Shown here in pieces: positions 7,814-16,640 of a DNA stretch of 64,000 bases (position 1 is the stretch's first letter; the number at the start of each line of letters is the position of its first letter). The position numbers and the translations under genes were made by a program. Where the stretch lies: contig NZ_FLQR01000001.1 of the NCBI RefSeq assembly GCF_900078385.1, positions 744,001 to 808,000 of the forward strand, written 5' to 3'. The DNA comes from an uncultured Microbacterium sp. GTDB taxonomy: Bacteria > Actinomycetota > Actinomycetes > Actinomycetales > Microbacteriaceae. The notes beneath the pieces are model-generated. The model ran no database searches and was not told the origin of the DNA. It saw only the letters and a program-made list of their open reading frames with translations.

Positions 7814-8733
7814 GCGGCGTCTCCTGTCAGCAGGGCGGTCGCGGCCGCGAGGTCGTCGGGGGTCTTCACCGCGACCGACGGTACGCCGCGGAGCGCCCGC
7901 TTGGCGAGCCCGGTGAGGGTGCCGGCGGGCGTGAGTTCGATGATGCCGGTGACCCCGTGCTCGGCGAAGGATGCCATGCAGAGGTCCCACCGGACAGGGT
8001 TGGCGACCTGCCCGACCAGAAGGTCGAGCGCCGCGGCGCCGTCGTCCACGACGGTGCCGTCGCGGTTGGTCCACAGGGTCGTGCTGGGCGCGGAGACGGC
8101 GACGCCGTCGGCGGCGGAGCGCAGGCGCTCGACGGCGGGGAGCATGAACCGGGTGTGGAAGGCGCCTGCCACCTGCAGCGGGATGACGCGGGTGCCGGCG
8201 ACCGGCTCGGCCGCCAGCGCCGCGAGAGGCTCGAGCGCCCCCGCGGCGACGACCTGGCCGGCCCCGTTGTAGTTGGCGGGGGTGAGGTCGAGTTCCGCGA
8301 GCCGCGCGAGCACGGCATCCTGGTCCCCGCCGATCACGGCGCTCATGCCGGTCTTCTCGACGGCCGCGGCTTCGGCCATGGCACGGCCGCGCTCACCCAC
8401 GAGGCGCATGCCGTCCTCCGCGGAGACGACGCCCGCGGCGATCAGCGCGGCCACCTCGCCGACGGAGTGGCCGGCGACGCCGCCCGGACGGGCCGCGCCC
8501 GCCCGATCCGTGAGGGCCGACCAGGCCAGGACGCTGGCCGCGACGATGAGCGGCTGGGCGATGGCGGTGTCGCGGATCGTGTCGGCATCCGATGTGGTGC
8601 CGTGTGCGACGAGATCGACACCGGACGACGCGGAGAAGGCATCGAGGCGCTCACGCGCACCGTCGAGTTCGAGCCAAGGAGCGAGGAACCCGGGGGTCTG
8701 GGAGCCCTGTCCGGGGCAGACGACGACAATCAC
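7810..8733 (-). CDS. fabD: Malonyl-CoA:ACP transacylase
   Basis: FabD loads malonate from CoA onto ACP for FAS II. The 307-aa protein shows the N-terminal GQGSQ loop, the nucleophile Ser90 in GHSVGEVAAL and His193 in GAFHTRFM. The conserved Arg is in the GERGRAMAEAA helix. A GTG at 8731-8733 with GGGAGG upstream is the start. The gene overlaps fabH by four bases. The 120-bp gap to the regulator upstream is the natural place for a regulated FAS II promoter; no strong sigma70 consensus stands out there. Confidence 0.96.
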   Translation of the reverse strand: MIVVVCPGQGSQTPGFLAPWLELDGARERLDAFSASSGVDLVAHGTTSDADTIRDTAIAQPLIVAASVLAWSALTDRAGAARPGGVAGHSVGEVAALIAAGVVSAEDGMRLVGERGRAMAEAAAVEKTGMSAVIGGDQDAVLARLAELDLTPANYNGAGQVVAAGALEPLAALAAEPVAGTRVIPLQVAGAFHTRFMLPAVERLRSAADGVAVSAPSTTLWTNRDGTVVDDGAAALDLLVGQVANPVRWDLCMASFAEHGVTGIIELTPAGTLTGLAKRALRGVPSVAVKTPDDLAAATALLTGDAA

Positions 8734-8853
8734 TCCACCATCCTCCCAAGAACACGACGGCCCCGACTGGCGAAGGGGTCACAAGAAACGCCGAATCCTT
8801 TGTGCGCGTCATACACAGCATGCCTCAACAGCGCGGCCGTTCCCAGCTCTCAC

Positions 8854-10068
8854 TCAGCCACGGCGCGGGGGAGCGGGACGCCGACGGGTGACCTCGGTGC
8901 CGATCGAGCCGAGGATGAGGGCCGTCTGCAGGATGAGAGCCTCACGCGGCCCGGTGGCGTCCCAGCCGATGACGTCGGAGACCCGCTTGAGCCGGTAGCG
9001 CACGGTGTTCGGGTGCACGAACAGCTCCCGCGCCGTCGCCTCGAGCGACCGGCCGTTGTCGAGGTAGCTCCACAGCGTCAGCACGAGATCGGTGGAGTGC
9101 GCCTGCAGCGGGCGGTAGATCCGTTCGACGAGCGTGACCTTCGCGACCGAGTCGCCGGCCAGTGCCCGCTCGGGCAGGAGGTCGTCGGCCTCGACGGGAC
9201 GCGGGGCGTGGCGCCACGCCTTCGCGACGGCGAAGCCGGCGAGGGCGGCGCGAGCGCTCTGCCCGGCGTCGATGAGGGCGGCCACCGGCGGGCCGAGCAC
9301 GAGATGTCCGGCACCGAACCCGGGCTCCAGTCGCTTCGCGATCTCGGAGAACGGAAGCGGCTCGGCCGCGGAGTCCTCGCGCCCGGGCAGGTCGGCCCGG
9401 CCGATCACGAGCACGAGCCGCGAGCCCTGCACGCCGATCAGGACGTCGACGCCGAGCTTGCGCGCGAGACGCCGCAGCTGGTCGACGTCGAACTGCGGGG
9501 GCGTCGTGCCGACGAGGACCGCGACTTCGCCGTGCCCGTGCCAGCCGAGTGCCGCGATACGACTCGGCAGCTCCTCGTCGGCCTCGCCCGTCAGGATCGA
9601 GTCGACGACGAGCGCCTCCAGCCGCGCATCCCACAGTCCCCGCGCCTCGGCGGCGCGGGCGTAGACGTCGGCGGCGGCGAAGGCCACCTCGCGCGAGTAG
9701 AGCAGGATGCTCTCACGCAGGTCCTCACCGCGACCGGCGACCCGTTCCTCGGTCACCTCGACGGTGACGCGGATGAGCTGCAGGGTCTGGGTCAGGCTGA
9801 CGCTGCGCAGCAGCTCGCGGGGAGCAGCGGCGAAGATGTCGGCCGCGATCCACGGCGTGGAGGTGGGGTCGTCGTACCACTGGATGAACGAGGAGATGCC
9901 CGCCTGCGCGACGAGCCCGACGGTCGAGCGTCGCGCGGGCGGCATCTCCGCGTACCAGGGCAGAGAGTCCTCGAGCCGTTTGATCGTGATGGTCGCGAGG
10001 TCCCCGGAGATACGCCGCAGCCATGCGAGGGTCTCCGCCTTCTCCTGCGCCGTCGGGCGAACGGGCAT
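8854..10068 (-). CDS. fasR: FasR-like transcriptional regulator (PucR-type C-terminal HTH)
   Basis: The 404-aa protein has a long N-terminal sensory region and a C-terminal PucR/CdaR-type helix-turn-helix. The helix-turn-helix is seen near residues 340-375 as SLEATARELFVHPNTVRYRL. In Streptomyces and Mycobacterium the gene at this locus encodes FasR, an activator of FAS II genes that senses long-chain acyl-CoA. Position between aceE and fabD matches the Mycobacterium order aceE-fasR-fabD, which makes the assignment firm. The start follows the aceE stop by eight bases and lacks a clear ribosome site, so it may be translationally coupled. The likely target is the 120-bp gap before fabD. Confidence 0.9.
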   Translation of the reverse strand: MPVRPTAQEKAETLAWLRRISGDLATITIKRLEDSLPWYAEMPPARRSTVGLVAQAGISSFIQWYDDPTSTPWIAADIFAAAPRELLRSVSLTQTLQLIRVTVEVTEERVAGRGEDLRESILLYSREVAFAAADVYARAAEARGLWDARLEALVVDSILTGEADEELPSRIAALGWHGHGEVAVLVGTTPPQFDVDQLRRLARKLGVDVLIGVQGSRLVLVIGRADLPGREDSAAEPLPFSEIAKRLEPGFGAGHLVLGPPVAALIDAGQSARAALAGFAVAKAWRHAPRPVEADDLLPERALAGDSVAKVTLVERIYRPLQAHSTDLVLTLWSYLDNGRSLEATARELFVHPNTVRYRLKRVSDVIGWDATGPREALILQTALILGSIGTEVTRRRPAPPRRG

Positions 10069-10076
10069 CGAGGCCG

Positions 10077-12806
10077 TCAGCTCTCGCCGCCGGCGTTTCC
10101 GCTCGTGCCGGCGGTCACATCCTGCAGACGGTACTTCTCGATCGCCTGCGCCGACAGCGCGCGGTCCACGCGACCTTCATCGGCGAGCGACTGCAGCGTC
10201 CGCACGACGAGGGACGGCCCGTCGATCTTGAAGAACCGGCGTGCTGCGGCACGGGTGTCGGAGAAGCCGAACCCGTCGGCACCGAGCGTCGCGTACGAGC
10301 GCGGCACCCACGGCCGGATCTGGTCCTGGACGGCGTGCATGAAGTCGCTGACCGCGATGATCGGGCCCTCGGAGTCCGCGAGCTTCTGCGTCACGTACGC
10401 CGTGCGCGGCTCGTCGAGCGGGTGCAGGAAGTTGTGCTCGTCGGCGGCCAGGCCGTCTCGGCGCAGCTCGGTCCAGCTCGTCACCGACCAGACGTCGGCC
10501 ACGACACCCCAGTCCTCGCGGAGCAGCTGCTGCGCCTCGAGTGCCCACGGCACCCCGACGCCCGAGGCGAGGAGCTGCACGCGGTGCCCATCGCCCTCGC
10601 CGACGGAGATGCGGTGGATGCCGCGGACGATGCCCTCGACGTCGACGTGCTCCGGCTCGGCCGGCTGCACGAGCGGCTCGTTGTAGACCGTGATGTAGTA
10701 CATGACGTTCGGGTCGGCGTGGTTCCCGCCGTACATGCGCTCCAGGCCCGACCGCACGATGTGCGCGATCTCGTACCCGTACGCGGGGTCGTAGGAGACC
10801 GTCGCCGGGTTCGTGGATGCCAGCAGGTGGGAGTGGCCGTCGGCGTGCTGCAGGCCTTCGCCCGTCAGCGTCGTGCGGCCGGCGGTGGCGCCGATGATGA
10901 ACCCGCGCGCCATCTGGTCGCCGGCGGCCCACTGGGCGTCACCGGTGCGCTGGAAGCCGAACATCGAGTAGAAGACGTAGACCGGGATGAGCGGCTCGCC
11001 GTGCGTCGAGTACGAGGTGCCCGTCGCGGTGAACGCCGCGACGGCGCCCGCCTCGTTGATGCCGACGTGCAGGATCTGGCCCTGCGGGCTCTCCTTGTAC
11101 GCCAGGAGCAGCTCACGGTCCACCGACGTGTAGTTCTGCCCGTTCGGGTTGTAGATCTTGGCCGTCGGGAAGTACGCGTCCATGCCGAACGTGCGCGCCT
11201 CGTCGGGAATGATCGGGACGATGCGGTGGCCGAAGTCCTTCGCCCGCAGCAGGTCCTTCAGCAGACGCACGAACGCCATCGTCGTGGCGATCTCCTGCGT
11301 GCCGGAGCCCTTCTTCGGCAGCGCGTACGCACTGTCGTCGGGGAGGTTGATCGGCACGTGGTGCGTGCGGCGCTCGGGCAGGAACCCGCCGAGGCCGCGA
11401 CGACGCTCGATCATGTACTGGATCGTCTCGTCCTCGTTGCCCGGGTGGTAGTACGGCGGGGCGTACGGGTTCTCCTCGAGCTGCGCGTCCGTGATCGGGA
11501 TGCGCATCGAGTCGCGGAAGTGCTTGAGGTCCTCGAGGGTCATCTTCTTCATCTGGTGGGTCGCGTTGCGGCCCTCGAAGTGGTGACCGAGACCGTAGCC
11601 CTTGATCGTCTTGGCGAGGATGACGGTGGGCTGACCCTTGTGCTTGACGGCGGCGTCGTACGCCGCGTACAGCTTCTGATAGTCCAGGCCACCGCGGCGG
11701 AGCTTGCCCCAGATGTCCTCGTCCGACCAGTCCTTGACCATGTCGGCGGTGCGCTCGTCGCGACCGAAGAAGTGGTCGCGGATGAACTTGCCGTCCTCGG
11801 CGCGGTAGGTCTGGAAGTCGCCGTCCGGCGTCGTGTTCATGAGGTGCACGAGCGCGCCGGCGCGGTCGACGTCGAGCAGCTCGTCCCAGCCGCGACCCCA
11901 GACGACCTTGATGACGTTCCAGCCCGCGCCGCGGAAGAAGCTCTCCAGCTCCTGGATGATCTTGCCGTTGCCGCGGACCGGGCCGTCGAGGCGCTGGAGG
12001 TTGCAGTTGACGACGAACGTCAGGTTGTCCAGGCCCTCGTTCGCGGCAACCTGCAGCTGGCCGCGGCTTTCGACCTCGTCCATCTCGCCGTCGCCGAGGA
12101 ACGCCCAAACGTGCGAGTCGGAGAGGTCCTTGACGCCGCGGTTCGTCAGGTACTTGTTGTTCATCGCCTGGTAGATGGCGTTGATCGGACCGAGACCCAT
12201 CGAGACAGTCGGGAACTGCCAGTAATCCGGCATCAGACGCGGGTGCGGGTAGGACGGGATGCCGACGGGCGCCTTGGACTTCTCCTGGCGGAAGCCGTCG
12301 AGCTGGTCGGCGGAGAGCCGACCCTCGAGGAAGGACCGGGCGTAGATGCCGGGGGAGGCGTGACCCTGGATGAAGATCTGGTCGCCGCCGCCGGGGTGGT
12401 CCAGACCCCGGAAGAAGTGGTTGAAGCCCACTTCGTACAGCGAGGCAGAGGACGCGTAGGTGGAGATGTGCCCGCCGACGCCGATGCCGGGGCGCTGCGC
12501 GCGGTGCACCGTGAGGGCGGCGTTCCAGCGGATCCACCGGCGGTAGCGGCGCTCCAGCTCCTCATCACCGGGGAACTCGGGCTCGTTCTCGGGCGCGATC
12601 GTGTTGATGTAGTCCGTCGTCGGGACCTGCGGCACGTTGAGCTGCAGCTCGTGCGAGGTCTGCAGGAGGCTCAGCATGATCTCGCGGCCGCGCCCGGCGC
12701 CCTTGGCATCCACGAGCTGCTGGAGGGACTCCCGCCACTCCGCCGTCTCGTCGGGATCGCTGTCCAGCGGGCCCTGCGAGTACGGATCCTGATCGTTGAC
12801 AGTCAC
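10077..12806 (-). CDS. aceE: Pyruvate dehydrogenase E1 component, homodimeric type
   Basis: AceE decarboxylates pyruvate with thiamine diphosphate and passes the acetyl group to an E2 lipoyl domain, making acetyl-CoA. The 909-aa length is normal for the homodimeric E1. The ThDP-binding motif is visible as GDGEMDE (near residue 230) followed by [17 protein letters not shown]. Other family landmarks are [17 protein letters not shown] and the C-terminal [11 protein letters not shown] start with AAAGG upstream is used. Its E2 and E3 partners are probably the products at 49171-50952 and 51013-52383. Being upstream of fasR and the fab genes, it ties acetyl-CoA supply to lipid synthesis. Confidence 0.96.
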   Translation of the reverse strand: MTVNDQDPYSQGPLDSDPDETAEWRESLQQLVDAKGAGRGREIMLSLLQTSHELQLNVPQVPTTDYINTIAPENEPEFPGDEELERRYRRWIRWNAALTVHRAQRPGIGVGGHISTYASSASLYEVGFNHFFRGLDHPGGGDQIFIQGHASPGIYARSFLEGRLSADQLDGFRQEKSKAPVGIPSYPHPRLMPDYWQFPTVSMGLGPINAIYQAMNNKYLTNRGVKDLSDSHVWAFLGDGEMDEVESRGQLQVAANEGLDNLTFVVNCNLQRLDGPVRGNGKIIQELESFFRGAGWNVIKVVWGRGWDELLDVDRAGALVHLMNTTPDGDFQTYRAEDGKFIRDHFFGRDERTADMVKDWSDEDIWGKLRRGGLDYQKLYAAYDAAVKHKGQPTVILAKTIKGYGLGHHFEGRNATHQMKKMTLEDLKHFRDSMRIPITDAQLEENPYAPPYYHPGNEDETIQYMIERRRGLGGFLPERRTHHVPINLPDDSAYALPKKGSGTQEIATTMAFVRLLKDLLRAKDFGHRIVPIIPDEARTFGMDAYFPTAKIYNPNGQNYTSVDRELLLAYKESPQGQILHVGINEAGAVAAFTATGTSYSTHGEPLIPVYVFYSMFGFQRTGDAQWAAGDQMARGFIIGATAGRTTLTGEGLQHADGHSHLLASTNPATVSYDPAYGYEIAHIVRSGLERMYGGNHADPNVMYYITVYNEPLVQPAEPEHVDVEGIVRGIHRISVGEGDGHRVQLLASGVGVPWALEAQQLLREDWGVVADVWSVTSWTELRRDGLAADEHNFLHPLDEPRTAYVTQKLADSEGPIIAVSDFMHAVQDQIRPWVPRSYATLGADGFGFSDTRAAARRFFKIDGPSLVVRTLQSLADEGRVDRALSAQAIEKYRLQDVTAGTSGNAGGES

Positions 12807-12910
12807 GGGAGACCTTTCGTCGTCTGGCAGGTCATGCCAGGAATGGGGCTTCGGACGCGCGCGGCTTTGTACAGCACGGACAACGCATCGCCACTCAGCC
12901 TAGCGACTCT

Positions 12911-12935
12911 GCGGCGGGGCGGGGTGCCCCGCCGC
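12911..12935. promoter_or_regulatory. Perfect inverted repeat between aceE and tRNA-Val
   Basis: GCGGCGGGGC (12911-12920) and GCCCCGCCGC (12926-12935) form a 10-bp stem with a 5-nt loop. It lies upstream of both divergent units, just before a TACACT (12943-12948) that fits the -10 of the tRNA gene. It may be an operator or a transcript-end hairpin; no T-run is present. Confidence 0.4.
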
Positions 12936-12956
12936 GGCCTCCTACACTGGGGGGAG

Positions 12957-13029
12957 GGGCCTTTAGCTCAGCTGGTAGAGCGCCACGTTTACACCGTGGA
13001 TGTCGTCGGTTCGATCCCGGCAGGGCCCA
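12957..13029 (+). tRNA. tRNA-Val (UAC anticodon)
   Basis: A 73-nt cloverleaf: acceptor GGGCCUU pairs with AGGGCCC, anticodon stem CCACG/CGUGG encloses loop UUUACAC (anticodon UAC), and the T arm is GUCGG-UUCGAUC-CCGGC. CCA is not encoded. TACACT at 12943-12948 is the probable -10 box. Confidence 0.97.
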
Positions 13030-13059
13030 CCGTCACCTTCACCCGCTAGCATTCCCGCG

Positions 13060-14325
13060 ATGAGCTCCGGTCCCGCCCTCGCCCGCCGACTCGGCACGTT
13101 CGACGCCGTCGTGATCGGGGTGGGCTCGATGATCGGGGCGGGCATCTTCGCGTCGTTCGCTCCGGCCGCCGCCGCCGCGGGCGCCGGTCTGCTGATCGGC
13201 TTGGCGATGGCCGGGATCGTCGCCTTCTGCAACGCCACGGCGTCGGCGCAGCTGGCCGCGCAGTACCCGACGTCCGGCGGCACCTACGTCTACGGCCGGG
13301 AGCGCCTGGGCGCATGGCCCGGCTTCCTCGCCGGGTGGAGCTTCGTGGTGGGCAAGACGGCGAGCTGCGCGGCGATGGCGATGACCTTCGCGGCGTACGC
13401 CGCCCCCGCCGGATGGGAGAAGCCGGTCGCGGTCGCTGCGGTCCTGGGGCTCGCGGCGGTGAACTATCGCGGCGTCACCCGGACGGCCCGCCTCACCCGG
13501 ATCATCGTGACGGTGGTGCTCCTCGTCCTCGGCCTCGTCGTGGTGGTGGGGCTCACGGCCGGAGATCGGGCTCCGACCGGGTTCGACGGCGAGCTGTTCG
13601 CGGGAGGGCCGTACGGCATCCTGCAGTCGGCCGGGCTGCTCTTCTTCGCGTTCGCGGGCTACGCGCGGATCGCGACGATGGGCGAGGAGGTGAAGGAGCC
13701 TCGGCGCACCATCCCGCGGGCCATCGTGACCGCGCTGGCGCTGGTCCTGGTCGTCTACGCGCTGGTCGCCGTCACGGTGCTGCTCGTTCTGGGTCCGGAC
13801 CGGCTCGCGACCGCCACAGCCCCCCTCGTGGAGGTCGTGACCGTCGCCGACGCGCACTGGGCGGCCCCGATCGTCCGCGTCGGCGCGGCGGCGGCGGCGC
13901 TCGGCGCCTTGCTGGCCCTCGTGGCGGGGGTCGGGCGGACCGCCCTGGCGATGGCGCGCAACGGCGACCTCCCGACCTGGCTCGCCGGTGTCCACCCGAC
14001 GTATCGGGTCCCGCATCACGCCGACGTCGCCCTCGCAGCCGTCGTCGGCATCCTCGTGCTCGTCGTCGACCTGCGCGGTGCGATCGGGTTCTCCTCCTTC
14101 GGCGTGCTGCTGTACTACCTGATCGCCAACGTCGCCGCCTTCACGCAGACCCGTGAGCACCGCCGCTACGTGCGAGGGCTCCAGGTGCTCGGTGCCGCCG
14201 GCTGTCTCGTGCTGGTCGTCACGCTGCCGCCCGCCTCGATCGTCGTCGGCCTCACCGTGCTCGTCGTCGGCGTGGGCTACCGGCTGGTCCGGCTGCGGCG
14301 CGCGGCGCCGCCGGACGGCGTCTAG
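13060..14325 (+). CDS. APC superfamily amino-acid permease
   Basis: A 421-aa membrane protein with about 11-12 hydrophobic helices. Helix 1 contains GVGSMIGAGIFAS, the unwound substrate-binding GxG motif of APC transporters. The loop after helix 5 has GYARIATMGEEVKEPRRTIP, typical of the family. The substrate is not predictable. ATG 13060 is chosen because longer in-frame starts overlap the tRNA. No clear ribosome site precedes it and only 30 bp separate it from the tRNA, so read-through transcription from the tRNA promoter is likely. Its stop codon overlaps that of the convergent permease. Confidence 0.85.
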   Translation: MSSGPALARRLGTFDAVVIGVGSMIGAGIFASFAPAAAAAGAGLLIGLAMAGIVAFCNATASAQLAAQYPTSGGTYVYGRERLGAWPGFLAGWSFVVGKTASCAAMAMTFAAYAAPAGWEKPVAVAAVLGLAAVNYRGVTRTARLTRIIVTVVLLVLGLVVVVGLTAGDRAPTGFDGELFAGGPYGILQSAGLLFFAFAGYARIATMGEEVKEPRRTIPRAIVTALALVLVVYALVAVTVLLVLGPDRLATATAPLVEVVTVADAHWAAPIVRVGAAAAALGALLALVAGVGRTALAMARNGDLPTWLAGVHPTYRVPHHADVALAAVVGILVLVVDLRGAIGFSSFGVLLYYLIANVAAFTQTREHRRYVRGLQVLGAAGCLVLVVTLPPASIVVGLTVLVVGVGYRLVRLRRAAPPDGV

Positions 14326-15803
14326 CCCCGCCGCGACGCGTGGTCCGGCCGCGCACCGCGTCCGAGCCTCGAGTTGCGCCGCGAGTACGCGAAGTAGACG
14401 ACGAAGCCCAGAACGAGCCAGATGATGAACCGGAGCCACGTCTCCACCGTCAGGTTGAGCGTCAGGTAGATGCAGATGACCGCGGACAGCCCCGGGAGCC
14501 ACGGATTCCACGGCACGCGGAATCCGCGCGGAAGATCGGGGCGGCTGCGGCGCAGCACGATGACGCCGACCGACACGAGGATGAACGCCGACAGCGTCCC
14601 GATGTTCACCATCTCCTCGAGCACCCCGACGGGTGTGAAGCCGGCGACGACGGCGACGATCGCCGTCACGATGATGGAGATGAGCCACGGCGTGCGGCGG
14701 GTGGGGTGCACCTTCGCGAGCCGTTCGGGCAGCAGACCGTCGCGCGACATGGCGAAGATGATGCGCGTTGCACCGATCAGCAGCGTCAGGACGACCGTTG
14801 TGAGGCCCGCGACGGCACCGGCGGAGATCACGGTGGCCATCCAGGTCTGCCCGTGGAAGGCGAAGGCGTTGGCGAGCGCGGCCGCCGGGTCGAGGTCCTG
14901 GTAGGAGACCATGCCGGTCACCACGAGCGCGACGGCGCAGTACAGGACCGTGCAGATCGCGAGCGATGCGATGATGCCGATCGGCAGGTCGCGCTGCGGG
15001 TTCTTCGTCTCCTCCGCCGTCGTCGCGACCACGTCGAACCCGATGTAGGCGAAGAAGACGAGGGCGGCGCCGGCGAAGATCCCGCCGAGGCCGAACGCCA
15101 TCGGCTCGGCGCCGGAGAGGAACTGCAGGAGCGGCTGGGTGAGTCCGGAGGCCGCTTCGCGCGGCGCCGTGGCCGGCACGAAGGGCGAGTAGTTCGCGGG
15201 ATCGATGAACAGGATGCCGGCGACGATGACGAACAGCACGATGAACAGCTTCACGGCGACGAGCACGAGGTTCACGCGCATCGACTCGCGGATGCCGAGG
15301 GTCATGAGCGCGCCGAGGACGAGCACGAGGATGACCGCCATGAGGTCGACGGTGCCGCCGTAGCCGATGACGGCGGGGATCGGCATCCCGAGCTGCTCGA
15401 GCAGCACGCCGAGATAGGCGCTCCAGCCCTGTGCGACGACGCTCGCGCCGAGGAACATCTCCAGGATCAGATCCCACCCGATGATCCATGCGAACAGCTC
15501 GCCGAGCGACGCGTAGGAGAAGGTGTACGCCGAACCGGAGACGGGGACCGTCGAGGCGAACTCGGCGTAGCACATGGCGGCCAGCGCGCACGCGATCGCG
15601 GCGACGACGAAGCTCACGACGATGGCGGGGCCGGCGACCTCGTGCGCGGCGCGGCCGGTGAGCGTGAAGATGCCCGCGCCGATGACGACCCCGACGCCGA
15701 AGACCGTCAGATCGAGGGCAGACAGGGATTTCCTGAGCCGGAACTCCGGCTCCTCGGTGTCGGCGATCGACTGCTCGACGGACTTCGTCCTCATGAGGCT
15801 CAT
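14322..15803 (-). CDS. APC-family amino-acid permease (cationic amino-acid transporter type)
   Basis: A 493-aa, roughly 12-helix transporter. Motifs are GVVIGAGIFTLTGRAA in helix 1, FFAYIGFDVVATTAEETKNPQRDLP after helix 6 and the C-terminal PDLPRGFRVPWNPWLP. These resemble the YfnA/CAT branch that moves basic or neutral amino acids. The start at 15803 is supported by AAGGAG seven bases upstream; ATGs further upstream are unlikely. It converges on the permease at 13060, and the two stops share bases at 14322-14325. The two permeases are distant in sequence, so this is not a recent duplication. Confidence 0.88.
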   Translation of the reverse strand: MSLMRTKSVEQSIADTEEPEFRLRKSLSALDLTVFGVGVVIGAGIFTLTGRAAHEVAGPAIVVSFVVAAIACALAAMCYAEFASTVPVSGSAYTFSYASLGELFAWIIGWDLILEMFLGASVVAQGWSAYLGVLLEQLGMPIPAVIGYGGTVDLMAVILVLVLGALMTLGIRESMRVNLVLVAVKLFIVLFVIVAGILFIDPANYSPFVPATAPREAASGLTQPLLQFLSGAEPMAFGLGGIFAGAALVFFAYIGFDVVATTAEETKNPQRDLPIGIIASLAICTVLYCAVALVVTGMVSYQDLDPAAALANAFAFHGQTWMATVISAGAVAGLTTVVLTLLIGATRIIFAMSRDGLLPERLAKVHPTRRTPWLISIIVTAIVAVVAGFTPVGVLEEMVNIGTLSAFILVSVGVIVLRRSRPDLPRGFRVPWNPWLPGLSAVICIYLTLNLTVETWLRFIIWLVLGFVVYFAYSRRNSRLGRGARPDHASRRG

Positions 15804-15889
15804 CTCACGGCTCCTTCGCATGGGCGTCAGAGCCCACATGCTAGACCGATCGGGTCTCGTGCGAGAGGGGGCGGGGTAGGTTGGGGACT

Positions 15890-16621
15890 GTGAAAGCCAG
15901 CCCCTCCGATCAGCGCCGTCTCCTCGACCTCGCCGCGCTCGACGCGACCGTCCGCCACGCGGACCACCAGCGTCGGCACCCCGAGCAGACGGCCCGCGTG
16001 CAGGAGCTGCTCGCCCAGCGCAAGGAGCTGTCGGCGGAGCTGACCCGTCTCCTCGGCGTCCGCGACGACGCCAAGACCGAGCTGTCGCGGCTCGAGTCGG
16101 ACGTCGCGCTGGTGGACGCCCGCGCGGCGCGCGACGCGGAGCGGCTCGCGACGAGCGCCAACGCGAAGGAGGCGCAGGGCCTGGAGCACGAGATCGCGTC
16201 GCTGACGAAGCGCAAGAGCGACCTGGAAGACCTCGAGCTCGAGATCATGGAGCGGCTGGAGACCGCCGACGCCGACGTGCTCGCGCAGGAGACCCTCATC
16301 GCCGCCATCAACGACGAGGGCGCGCGGCTGAGCGCGGAGGGCAAGTCCGCCGTCGCCGACGCGACGGCACGGTTCGAGGCTGCCACGCGCGACCGCGAGG
16401 CCGTCGCCGCAGAGATCCCGGCCGACCTCGTGGGGCTCTACGAGAAGCTCGCCGCGCGCGGCGTCGGCGCCGGGCTCCTGCGTCGCCGCACCTGCGAAGG
16501 CTGCAACATGGTCCTCTCCGGCACCGACCTCCAGACCCTGCGGCAGGCCGCGGCGGACGACGTCGTCACCTGCCCGGAGTGCGGCGGCATCCTCGTGCGC
16601 GGCGACGAAACCGGTCTCTGA
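15890..16621 (+). CDS. Coiled-coil protein with C4 zinc ribbon
   Basis: The 243-aa protein is mostly a long coiled coil (residues about 5-180, rich in Ala, Glu, Arg and Leu heptads). It ends in a zinc ribbon with CEGC (near residue 204) and CPEC (near residue 231). This is the widespread zf-RING_7/DUF164 family, implicated in nucleic-acid-associated roles but without an assigned reaction. GTG 15890 is chosen; a TTG nine bases upstream is less likely. A TAGGTT just upstream would place the transcript start close to the GTG, so the mRNA may be leaderless. The polymerase gene follows after 19 bp in the same direction. Confidence 0.85.
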   Translation: MKASPSDQRRLLDLAALDATVRHADHQRRHPEQTARVQELLAQRKELSAELTRLLGVRDDAKTELSRLESDVALVDARAARDAERLATSANAKEAQGLEHEIASLTKRKSDLEDLELEIMERLETADADVLAQETLIAAINDEGARLSAEGKSAVADATARFEAATRDREAVAAEIPADLVGLYEKLAARGVGAGLLRRRTCEGCNMVLSGTDLQTLRQAAADDVVTCPECGGILVRGDETGL

Positions 16622-16640
16622 CCCGGCACGCGTTCCCGCG

